Below, one piece after another: positions 1 to 5,020 of a DNA stretch of 5,232 nt. The position numbers and the translations under genes are program-made. Location: assembly GCA_041299015.1 (NCBI GenBank), contig JBFYWB010000118.1, positions 1 through 5,232 on the forward strand. Direction: 5' to 3'. The notes below the pieces were generated by a model. That model was not told where the DNA came from. It did not search any database and worked only from the letters and a program-made list of their open reading frames with translations. The stretch's first letter is position 1; every line of letters starts with the position of its first letter. The DNA is from JARFQH01 sp041299015 (GTDB lineage Bacteria > Desulfobacterota > Desulfobacteria > Desulfobacterales > SG8-13).

Positions 1-9
1 CCGACCGGC

Positions 10-489
10 CTATCCGCCGACAGCGGTCTTCATGCTGTCGAAGTGCTGGGCAGCCGATTGGAAAATGATGTAATCGATAAACTGTTCGGCGGTCACCTCA
101 CCGCCAAAGGCGGGCATGCTCCCCTTGCGGTCGAGTTCGTCCTCGGTCAGCCCGGAAACGAACGCGGCCAGTTCGGCACCGTTTTTTCGCAGCAGTTCCA
201 AGGCTTTGGTCTTGGTGTAATCCGAATGCTTTTGGGCGTTCTTTTTGGACATCGCATTGACCTGATCCATGGTAAGCTGGGGCAAATCCTCACCCTTGAC
301 GATCATGCCGAGCATTCCGGAAATCGCAAAATGACCCGCGCCCAGGTGGCACGCGGTGACGCCCACGGTCCATTCTTCCCATTCACAGACTCTTTTCCAG
401 TCATCGTCGGATAGATTTTCCACAAATGCCATCACATCATCTTTAAATGTTTCGATTCGTGCGGACATGTCTTTGGCTCGCCGGTTCAT
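10..489 (-). CDS. DinB-fold (DinB/MDMPI-like) putative metal-dependent protein
   Basis: This is a 159-residue protein of the DinB-like four-helix superfamily, which includes thiol-dependent S-transferases and maleylpyruvate isomerase-like enzymes. Visible support is the length, the mostly helical composition, the WEEWTVGVTACHLGAGH segment at residues 37-53 (the family's typical 'W-T-V...H-L' helix) and a late His in QHFDSMK (H149). H48 and H149 are the likeliest metal ligands, with H53 as a possible third. No signal peptide or membrane segment is seen, so it is probably cytoplasmic. The start at 489 is chosen because a strong AGGAGG lies 5 bases upstream; the internal Met at residue 8 has no such site. 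It lies 53 bases downstream of the hydrolase on the same strand and may be co-transcribed with it. Substrate and thiol partner cannot be read from the sequence. The family call is fairly secure; the function is open. Confidence 0.8.
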   Translation of the reverse strand: MNRRAKDMSARIETFKDDVMAFVENLSDDDWKRVCEWEEWTVGVTACHLGAGHFAISGMLGMIVKGEDLPQLTMDQVNAMSKKNAQKHSDYTKTKALELLRKNGAELAAFVSGLTEDELDRKGSMPAFGGEVTAEQFIDYIIFQSAAQHFDSMKTAVGG

Positions 490-542
490 TTTTTCCTCCT
501 ATAATACGAAAATAAGGTGGGTGCCGGAGCCCGGATAACCGA

Positions 543-1145
543 TCAGTTTTTCACGTAGTAGCCGTATTCCTTGGCATTGACATTGTTTCGCTTCTCCCAA
601 CCGATGGTCGAGGTCGGCGTAGGACCGTAGTCGTGGCCCGGCCAGATGATGGTATCGTCCGGCAGTTGCATCAGGCGGCGGATGGATCTGCCCAGAGTGG
701 GGCGATCGCCGCCGGACAGGTCGGTGCGGCCGCTGTCACCGACAAACAGGGTGTCGCCCGTAAAGAGGTTTCCTTGCGCATGGAGGCAAATGCCGCCGGG
801 GGTGTGGCCGGGAGTGTGAATGACATCGAAGGTGATCTCGCCCAATTGCAGGGTGTTTTCATTCTCCAGGAAAACATCGGCCGCGGGGTATCCAGCGGCA
901 TCGAGCGCATGGATCATGATTTTGGCCCCGGTCAGGGACTTCAACTCCGCATTGCCGGCGGTGTGATCACCATGGGCGTGGGTATTGACGATGGTTTCGA
1001 TTACAAGGCCTTGTTTTTCAGCCGCGGACACAATCTGGTCAACGTCATGGCCGGGATCGATCACCAGGGCTTTGCGGGACTTTTCGCAGCCGACGATGTA
1101 GCAGAAGTTGTCCATGTATCCGATGTCGAGCTGTTTGATGATCAT
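543..1145 (-). CDS. MBL-fold metallo-hydrolase, glyoxalase II-like
   Basis: This 200-residue metallo-beta-lactamase-fold hydrolase has an intact dinuclear metal site: THAHGDH (H56, H58, D60, H61), H114 in HTPGHTPGG, D131 in FTGDTLFVGD and H171 in WPGHDYG. The short length, the GRTDLSGGD segment (139-147) and the C-terminal 'PTSTIGWEKRNN' resemble the compact YcbL/GloC-type glyoxalase II group, whose members split acyl-glutathione-type thioesters. Related enzymes include persulfide dioxygenases and uncharacterised thioester hydrolases, so the substrate stays open. No signal peptide is seen, so it is probably cytoplasmic. The start is supported by GGGAGGG about 6 bases upstream. A tandem 15-base repeat lies immediately before that site. 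The gene sits 100 bases after the DUF3786 gene and 53 bases before the DinB-fold gene, on the same strand. The fold call is very secure; the exact enzyme is not. Confidence 0.93.
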   Translation of the reverse strand: MIIKQLDIGYMDNFCYIVGCEKSRKALVIDPGHDVDQIVSAAEKQGLVIETIVNTHAHGDHTAGNAELKSLTGAKIMIHALDAAGYPAADVFLENENTLQLGEITFDVIHTPGHTPGGICLHAQGNLFTGDTLFVGDSGRTDLSGGDRPTLGRSIRRLMQLPDDTIIWPGHDYGPTPTSTIGWEKRNNVNAKEYGYYVKN

Positions 1146-1157
1146 CGCTTACCCTCC

Positions 1158-1187
1158 CGAGATGTATACCTGCGAAATGTATACCTG
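1158..1187 (-). repeat. Tandem 15-base direct repeat upstream of the hydrolase gene
   Basis: Two adjoining 15-base units, read on the minus strand as CAGGTATACATTTCG (1187-1173) and CAGGTATACATCTCG (1172-1158), differ at one base. Each contains the palindromic hexamer GTATAC. The pair ends directly before the GGGAGGG ribosome binding site of the hydrolase gene (start at 1145). The placement suits a regulator binding site or a TATACAT-type -10 element that was duplicated, but a chance slippage duplication is equally possible. No function is proven. Confidence 0.6.
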
Positions 1188-1245
1188 ATAGATGACGCCA
1201 ATCTGGTTCCAACCTGTTTCACTGTGTGCATCAGCGTTGTTTTTT

Positions 1246-1866
1246 TCAAGACGTTTCCCCTTTCTCTTCGCCGATCAGGAGCCCCGTCAGCAAGGTCCCC
1301 CCGATGGCCAGGCATTCCATATCGAGGTAGCATTCTGCAGACTGCCGGAACAGGACCGAAGACTGGGCCGGAAACTCGTCGTCGCGGTCATTGAAGCGAA
1401 GATAGACGGGGATGCGGGGCAGAAAGTCGAAGGCGACGGCGAGATCGAAAGACGGCTCCTCCAGAATGCGTCCTCCGATGCGGCGGCAGGCATCTTCGAT
1501 CGCGGTAAGCTTACCCGCGAAGCCGGTTTCGATAACTTTGTTCGTGTTCGTCGCAAAATAGCCGATCAGCGGTGCGGCGTCTCTGAAGTCGCGGTAGGTC
1601 ACCCATCCGCCCGGCGCAGGCACCGCGGCCGGGCACTGCAGAATGTAGCGGCAGAGCACGACACTCGCCGCGAAATTGGCCTTTTGCCCGCCTGCGTCGA
1701 AGACCCCTTCATTCGAAACCCGGTGGGGGATTCCGTACAGCGGAAGAACCAGCGTCCCTTCGCGGGCTGTTGCGCCCAGCGTTTCTGCCCGCGACACCAA
1801 ATCGATGGCGCCGATTTGCGTCAAATAGTCCTCCAGGGTGGTGTCGAAAACCGCTGCTCTTCGCAT
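1246..1866 (-). CDS. DUF3786 domain-containing protein
   Basis: This 206-residue protein matches what I recall of the DUF3786 family, a group of unknown function found largely in strict anaerobes such as sulfate reducers, acetogens and methanogens. Recognisable blocks are LPLYGIPHRVS near residues 41-51, a central GGWVTYRDF segment, the FLPRIPVYLRF stretch at about 148-158, and the acidic DDEFPAQSSVLF block at 162-173 followed by a YLDMECLA helix. Some family members carry an extra iron-sulfur domain at the N terminus; this one has none and no Cys cluster. No signal peptide is seen. The start is fixed by AAGGAG 6 bases upstream of the ATG. It follows the 62-residue coiled-coil gene by 55 bases and precedes the hydrolase by 100 bases, so it could share their transcript. 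The biochemical role is unknown. Confidence 0.87.
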   Translation of the reverse strand: MRRAAVFDTTLEDYLTQIGAIDLVSRAETLGATAREGTLVLPLYGIPHRVSNEGVFDAGGQKANFAASVVLCRYILQCPAAVPAPGGWVTYRDFRDAAPLIGYFATNTNKVIETGFAGKLTAIEDACRRIGGRILEEPSFDLAVAFDFLPRIPVYLRFNDRDDEFPAQSSVLFRQSAECYLDMECLAIGGTLLTGLLIGEEKGETS

Positions 1867-1921
1867 GGCGTTCTCCTTCGGGGCGTCGCCGCACGATGGT
1901 GGCGATGCCCCGCGACCCGGC

Positions 1922-2110
1922 TTAGGGTTCGGGATCCTCGTTTTTCAACCGCTCGATCTGCTCAAGGACGGTATCGTACTCGTCCTCGAGGGCCAGCAGG
2001 TCCATCATCACGGGTGGCTTGACCGAGTGGGCCGGGAGCCTCTTCTTGGTTTCGGCGATCTCCCGGTCGAGCGCGTCGAGTCTTTGCCGGAGCTCTTCTA
2101 TCGTTTTCAT
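1922..2110 (-). CDS. Small coiled-coil protein with PAHSV motif, conserved hypothetical
   Basis: This 62-residue acidic and lysine/arginine-rich protein is probably almost entirely helical. Residues 1-25 and 37-57 have the Leu/Ile spacing of two short coiled-coil segments. They are joined by a LPAHSVKPPVMM linker (residues 25-36), which suggests a helical hairpin. I recall short proteins with a similar 'RLPAHSVPPAM...LEELE' arrangement in deltaproteobacterial genomes, some mislabelled as histidine kinases. This one has no kinase domain and no other recognisable domain. GGAAGG lies about 8 bases before the ATG. It is 35 bases downstream of the broken dehydrogenase and 55 bases upstream of DUF3786, so it looks like an operon member. 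Its regular codon structure, ribosome site and neighbours argue that it is real. The function is unknown. Confidence 0.72.
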   Translation of the reverse strand: MKTIEELRQRLDALDREIAETKKRLPAHSVKPPVMMDLLALEDEYDTVLEQIERLKNEDPEP

Positions 2111-2145
2111 CGTGGCGGCCTTCCATCCGCTTTTCGGCGCCGGCT

Positions 2146-2533
2146 TTAAAAATCATTTTCCAGCACGATACGATGGCCGGGCTTGCCGGTCCGCAGCTTT
2201 TCAATCGCGTCGTTGACCGTGGACATCGGAAACGCTTCGGTCACCGGTTCTATGCCGTGCCGGGCTGCAAATTCGAGCATCGACGCCATGGTGGCGGGAC
2301 TGCCCAGCGGCGAACCGCCGAATGATCTCTGCCCGATAATCATGGGGAAAACGGTGGCGTTGACGGAAAGGGGCGGCCCCGACGATATGCAGTTTGCCCT
2401 TGGAGCTCAGTGCTGCGATGTAAGCATCCCAATCGAGCGCCACGTTGACCGTCACCAGAATCATGTCGAAACGGCCGGCCAGCTTTGCGAGTGCCCCTTT
2501 ACAAACGAAATGAATGCCATTAGTTTGCTTCAC
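2146..2533 (-). pseudogene. Zinc-type alcohol dehydrogenase remnant (CAD/YahK-like), deleted and frameshifted
   Basis: Only the C-terminal third of a medium-chain NAD(P)-dependent alcohol dehydrogenase remains. Full-length relatives have about 350 residues. One frame, from about 2533 down to about 2380, reads GALAKLAGRFDMILVTVN followed by an 'LDWDAYIAALSSKGKLHIVGAAP' pattern, the end of the nucleotide-binding domain. The reading then moves to a second frame (ending at the stop at 2146) with FPMIIGQRSFGGSPLGSP, EFAARHGIEPVTEAFPMS and a final 'VNDAIEKLRTGKPGHRIVL' segment, the normal C terminus. The switch lies at about 2370-2383, inside a run of G and C, and fits one extra base. The N-terminal catalytic domain, including the zinc-binding Cys/His residues, is absent. 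A likely relic start (GTG at 2533) still sits behind a strong ribosome site. The product must be inactive. Confidence 0.85.
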
Positions 2534-2544
2534 ACAACTTAATG

Positions 2545-2554
2545 CTCCTCCTTT
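2545..2554 (-). promoter_or_regulatory. Strong Shine-Dalgarno site retained before the broken dehydrogenase
   Basis: On the minus strand the bases read AAAGGAGGAG, a near-perfect ribosome binding site. It lies 11 bases before a GTG at 2533 that starts Val-Lys-Gln-Thr-Asn-Gly, which resembles the 'MK-x-T-x-G' openings of this dehydrogenase group. This suggests that the original start region survives and that an internal deletion joined it to the C-terminal third. The intact site may still drive translation of a useless fragment. Confidence 0.6.
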
Positions 2555-2614
2555 CGGATGCAAGCCTTACGGCAGAATCGGCCTTTACGCTTTCAATCGA
2601 GTAGAGGGTCCGAA

Positions 2615-3238
2615 ATGACACAATACGCCCTGCTCATTGTTTTGTGGATCGCCTGGTGCACGCTGCACAGCACTCTCGTCAGTCTTTCGCTCACCGAACC
2701 TCTCCGCACGCGGTTTCCGTATGCCTCGCGGTATTATCGAATCGTCTATAATACCGTGTCCGTGCTGACCCTCGCGCCGGTGCTGCTCTACACCTTTTCC
2801 CTTCGCGGAACGCCGATTTTTTCCTGGCAGGGACCGTGGCGGTTCGTCCAGATTGCTCTGACGGTCACGGCCCTGACTTTTTTCCTCGCTGGCGCCCGGC
2901 ACTACGACCTTTTCCAGTTCCTGGGGCTTCGACAATTAAAGGACGAGAAGGCCTGCAGCGTGTTGACGGACGACTGTTCATTGGACACCTCCGGCATTCT
3001 GGGTTTGGTCCGCCACCCCTGGTACACCGGGGGTATTCTCATCATATGGTCCCGCCCCCTCGACACGAGCGCAATCCTGACAAACCTTGTTCTCACCGGG
3101 TATTTTGTGGTGGGGACACGACTCGAGGAGCGGAAGTTGACAGCGCAATTCGGACAGGAATATGCCGACTACCAGCAACGGGTCTCGATGTTTCTGCCGG
3201 TCAAATGGATGGATAGACACTTGCGGGAAAAAACCTGA
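2615..3238 (+). CDS. Integral-membrane methyltransferase family protein (PEMT/ICMT/NnrU-like)
   Basis: This 207-residue polytopic membrane protein belongs to the isoprenylcysteine/phospholipid methyltransferase-like superfamily, which also contains NnrU and the methanethiol S-methyltransferase MddA. Hydrophobic segments lie near residues 4-26, 43-64, 74-96, 139-145 and 154-168. The hallmark S-adenosylmethionine-binding elements are present: RHPWY at 133-137, then LEER at 170-173, then FGQEYADYQQRV and a C-terminal FLP. An early TLHS (residues 16-19) and the RYYRIVYN segment are NnrU/MddA-like. It probably methylates a small thiol, lipid or isoprenoid-type substrate at the inner membrane; the sequence does not decide which. 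The ATG at 2615 is chosen because AGAGGG lies 6-7 bases upstream. An open frame extends 19 codons further, but that stretch is basic, non-hydrophobic and has no ribosome site. It diverges from the broken dehydrogenase. Confidence 0.88.
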   Translation: MTQYALLIVLWIAWCTLHSTLVSLSLTEPLRTRFPYASRYYRIVYNTVSVLTLAPVLLYTFSLRGTPIFSWQGPWRFVQIALTVTALTFFLAGARHYDLFQFLGLRQLKDEKACSVLTDDCSLDTSGILGLVRHPWYTGGILIIWSRPLDTSAILTNLVLTGYFVVGTRLEERKLTAQFGQEYADYQQRVSMFLPVKWMDRHLREKT

Positions 3239-3493
3239 GAAATTCTGATCGTGCTATCGATTTTCGCGGAATAACGAAGACACATGAAAGATAACCCCCC
3301 CGATCAAACCGGGCAGGGACGTTTTATTGGACGGCCGCGATCGGGCCTTTGTCCTGTTGGTGGGCACGGGCTTCTTTTGCCGGGAATGCAGCGGCGACCG
3401 GAAGACGACCCGTGAACCGCGGATGGCCGTGCCGCATCCGCGAGACATGGCCGCGGGCGTCTGCCCGACCGTCGACCCTGAAAGACGGGACTC
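3239..3493. other. Intergenic gap between methyltransferase and S4-protein genes
   Basis: These 255 bases hold no gene I can support. The best candidate is a plus-strand open frame at 3284-3415 (43 codons, starting MKDNPPDQTGQGRFIG). It has only a weak GAAGA before its ATG, and it is rich in Gly, Arg and Pro in a way that could be compositional. A second open frame at 3327-3512 overlaps the S4 gene start and looks random. No hairpin followed by a T-run is seen, so no terminator is called for the methyltransferase gene. Confidence 0.4.
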
Positions 3494-3700
3494 ATGCCGA
3501 CATTCAGGATAAAAGGCGACACCATCGAATTGATAAAACTGCTCAAGGCCACAGGCTTGTGCAGCACCGGCGGAATAGCCAAAATCGCGACGGCCGAAGG
3601 GCGCGTAAAGGTCGACAACCAAACGGAACTGCGCAAAAGGTGTAAAATACGCAAAGGCCAGGTGGTTGAATTCGAGGGGAGTGTTATAGAGGTGGTCTAA
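3494..3700 (+). CDS. S4-domain RNA-binding protein (YbcJ-like)
   Basis: This 68-residue protein is a single S4 domain, the small RNA-binding fold also found in ribosomal protein S4, tyrosyl-tRNA synthetase and pseudouridine synthases. Residues 8-28 follow the family pattern 'IELIKLLKATGLCSTGGIAK'. They are followed by AEGRVKVDN (33-41, the turn usually reading G-x-V-x-V-N-G) and by ELRKRCKIRKGQVVEF (44-59), the basic RNA-facing strand region. Its length matches the stand-alone YbcJ-type proteins, which are thought to bind structured RNA or ribosomes in the cytoplasm. The start fits the family length exactly, but the ribosome site (GACGGGA) is weak. It has no partner gene nearby on the same strand. 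Family assignment is secure; the RNA target is unknown. Confidence 0.92.
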   Translation: MPTFRIKGDTIELIKLLKATGLCSTGGIAKIATAEGRVKVDNQTELRKRCKIRKGQVVEFEGSVIEVV

Positions 3701-3766
3701 CGGGGCGGAAACGCCGCCGATACGAATCCTCCCGGGAAAATTCATCCTTCACGGTACAATCGATCG

Positions 3767-3847
3767 TCAACTGTTTTTGATCCAGAGCCAAACCACCGCG
3801 GCTAATGATGCCGCCAGGCAAATCAGCAAAAACCAGGATTCAGCCAT
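3767..3847 (-). CDS. 26-residue single-pass membrane small protein
   Basis: A 26-codon frame encodes a Met-Ala-Glu-Ser opening, one uninterrupted hydrophobic segment (about residues 5-22: WFLLICLAASLAAVVWLW) and a short polar, basic tail ending Ile-Lys-Asn-Ser. This is the architecture of bacterial one-helix accessory peptides such as CydX- or CcoS-like proteins. I cannot assign it to a named family. Support for translation is GAGGA 9 bases before the ATG, and the ideal membrane topology (acidic N terminus, Trp-flanked helix, Lys at the cytoplasmic end). Upstream lies a perfect TTGACA at 3917-3912, but only poor -10 matches are found at proper spacing (GATAGG at 17). It is convergent with the S4-protein gene. 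A chance hydrophobic frame cannot be ruled out. Confidence 0.55.
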   Translation of the reverse strand: MAESWFLLICLAASLAAVVWLWIKNS

Positions 3848-3997
3848 ACCTTATCTTCCTCATATAACTCGATTTATGCCATAATTTACCTATCTTATAT
3901 AAACCCGCGCGTGTCAAGGTATTTTATTACAGGGGTGAGTCGCCGGTCAGGTTAAAATTAGACGGAAATTTGACAAGCTATAATTGGACGGGATATA

Positions 3998-4031
3998 GGG
4001 GGATATAATGGACGAAGGGGAAAAGTTGACA
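3998..4031 (+). repeat. Left inverted end of the RAYT-like element
   Basis: The sequence runs from GGGGGATATAATGG through ACGAAGGGG to AAAAGTTGACA. It pairs with the right end at about 30 of 36 aligned positions, with two single-base gaps. The inner 11 bases AAAAGTTGACA match perfectly. A partial direct repeat, TATAATTGGACG (3979-3990) and TATAATGGACG (4004-4014), overlaps its outer side. TATAAT and TTGACA resemble promoter boxes, but they are not in usable order or spacing here. Confidence 0.82.
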
Positions 4032-4059
4032 AAACTCGTTAACCTTGTCACTGACAACC

Positions 4060-4341
4060 ATGGCCCGGAAATCCCGCATTGATGCCCCGGGGGCACTTCA
4101 CCATGTCATCGTTCGCGATATCGAACGCCGGTCAATTTTTTTCGATGGCCGTGATTATCAGAATTTTCCTGAACGCCTCGGCCATATTTTAACCGACTCC
4201 GCGACCCGCTGCTATGCCCGGGCGTTGATCAAGAACCCCGTTCACCTGCTCGTTAGAACCGGTATGGCGCCCATATCCGTGGTCATGCGGCGACTGCTGA
4301 CCGGCTATGCCCAGCAGTTCAATCGAAGACGCTGTCAATGA
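4060..4341 (+). pseudogene. REP-associated tyrosine transposase (Y1/IS200-like), N-terminal fragment
   Basis: Ninety-three residues match the start of a RAYT-type transposase: MARKSRIDAPGALHHVIV, then D-IERR (intact relatives have RGIERR), FPERLGHILTDSATRCYA, LIKNPVHLLVRTG (57-68) and VMRRLLTGYAQQFNRRR. In working enzymes the metal-binding HUH motif reads N-H-F-H; here it is N59-P60-V61-H62, so one metal ligand is gone. The reading stops right after FNRR. The downstream half is therefore missing, including the 'RYIHLNP'-type helix that carries the catalytic tyrosine. Intact relatives have roughly twice the length or more. The ATG at 4060 matches the family start; no ribosome site precedes it, and a perfect TTGTCA-C-TGACAA palindrome (4045-4057) occupies that position. 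The protein cannot be an active nuclease. Confidence 0.88.
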
Positions 4342-4391
4342 TGTGCTGAATTTGTTTTGACAATCCTTGCTTGAGGCGAAGATGGCAATTA

Positions 4392-4427
4392 TGTCAACTT
4401 TTCACCATTGTCCCATTATTCTCCCCC
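4392..4427 (-). repeat. Right inverted end of the RAYT-like element
   Basis: Read on the minus strand this goes from GGGGGAGAATAATGG through GACAATGGTG to AAAAGTTGACA, the mirror of the left end at 3998-4031. Its outer edge lies 52 bases before the hemerythrin start. A TTGTCC at 4408-4413 with TATAGA 18 bases on (4432-4437) could form a weak plus-strand promoter for the hemerythrin gene, with the -35 box inside the element. That reading is speculative. Confidence 0.82.
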
Positions 4428-4479
4428 GGCTTATAGAATTGTTATCCGATGCTTTCTTAAAAACTCTGGAGGAAAAAGT

Positions 4480-5013
4480 ATGCAAGCGCGTGGACCACTC
4501 ATGATAGAACACCGCCTGATCGAAAATATGATCGCGTTGATCAAACGGGAGTTAAAACAAATCGAAACAACAAACCAGGTCGATCCGCTGATTATAGACA
4601 AGGTTGTCGATTTTATACGGGTATATGCCGATCGTACTCATCACGGAAAAGAAGAAGACATCCTTTTTAAAAAACTTGAAAATAAGAATATGTCTGATCA
4701 GGACAAACAACTCATGGAAGACCTGATTGCCGAACATCTCCTGGGTCGAAAGACGACAAAAGAACTGGTCGAAGCCAACGCAAGATATCGAAGTGGAGAT
4801 AAGCCGGCCCTAACGATCGTTGCCGCCAAGCTCCACTTGCTGGCAGATTTCTATCCGAAACATATCGTGAAAGAGGATAAAGTCTTTTTTCCAGCATATG
4901 GAAAGTATTTCACTGAACAGGAAGATCAGTTGATGCTAAAGGAGTTTTGGGAATTCGACAGAAAAATGATACATGAAAAATACAGATCGGTCATACAAGA
5001 ACTTGAAGGGTGA
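4480..5013 (+). CDS. Hemerythrin HHE-domain protein
   Basis: This 177-residue cytoplasmic four-helix protein is of the hemerythrin-like (HHE) family, whose diiron centre binds oxygen or nitric oxide, or senses or stores iron. Candidate ligands are all present in order: H11 (LMIEHRLIENM), H54 with E58 (THHGKEED), H86 (AEHLLGR) and H128 with E132 (YPKHIVKEDKVFFP). HxxxE pairs in the second and fourth helices are the family signature. The length fits a stand-alone domain with a short C-terminal helix (WEFDRKMIHEKY). The ATG at 4480 follows GGAGG by 7 bases; the open frame extends 24 codons upstream into the mobile-element end and is not used. Anaerobes commonly use such proteins against oxygen or nitrosative stress, which is an inference here. 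The sequence is clearly more AT-rich than the left part of the window. Confidence 0.93.
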   Translation: MQARGPLMIEHRLIENMIALIKRELKQIETTNQVDPLIIDKVVDFIRVYADRTHHGKEEDILFKKLENKNMSDQDKQLMEDLIAEHLLGRKTTKELVEANARYRSGDKPALTIVAAKLHLLADFYPKHIVKEDKVFFPAYGKYFTEQEDQLMLKEFWEFDRKMIHEKYRSVIQELEG

Positions 5014-5020
5014 TACGCGA

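Larger units (their letters stand above)
3998..4427 (+). mobile_element. Decayed RAYT/IS200-like element bounded by inverted repeats
   Basis: About 430 bases are bounded by imperfect inverted ends of 34 and 36 bases (3998-4031 and 4392-4427). Between them lies a truncated Y1/REP-associated tyrosine transposase gene. The outer edge of each end is GGGGGA; the inner part is GAAAAGTTGACA. Retained ends with a gutted transposase describe a non-autonomous, MITE-like derivative that could only move if a related transposase acted on it. Y1 elements do not normally make target duplications, and none is seen here. The element sits between a small membrane-protein gene and the hemerythrin gene and interrupts neither. 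The exact outer limits are inferred from where the inverted match ends. Confidence 0.78.

Noticed and set aside
633..1394. Long plus-strand open frame opposite the hydrolase gene
   Set aside because: It runs antisense to a hydrolase with all metal motifs intact. Its translation is Gly/Val/Asp-rich without any domain, a normal shadow in GC-rich DNA.
1192..2022. Plus-strand open frame of 276 codons opposite DUF3786
   Set aside because: Arg/Gly-rich, domain-less translation antisense to a protein with recognised family blocks.
3284..3415. 43-codon plus-strand frame starting MKDNPPDQTG
   Set aside because: Weak ribosome site and Gly/Arg/Pro composition that could arise by chance. I could not link it to any family, so it is only mentioned under the intergenic gap.
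3704..3715. GGCG-GAAA-CGCC hairpin just after the S4 gene stop
   Set aside because: The stem is only four base pairs and no T-run follows, so it does not qualify as an intrinsic terminator.
3254..3745. Minus-strand open frame of 163 codons across the S4 gene
   Set aside because: It covers the complete S4-domain gene antisense, shows no domain of its own and has no convincing ribosome site.
4026..4054. TTGACA at 4026 as a promoter for the transposase fragment
   Set aside because: No acceptable -10 box occurs 16-18 bases downstream. The TTGACA is better explained as part of the inverted end.
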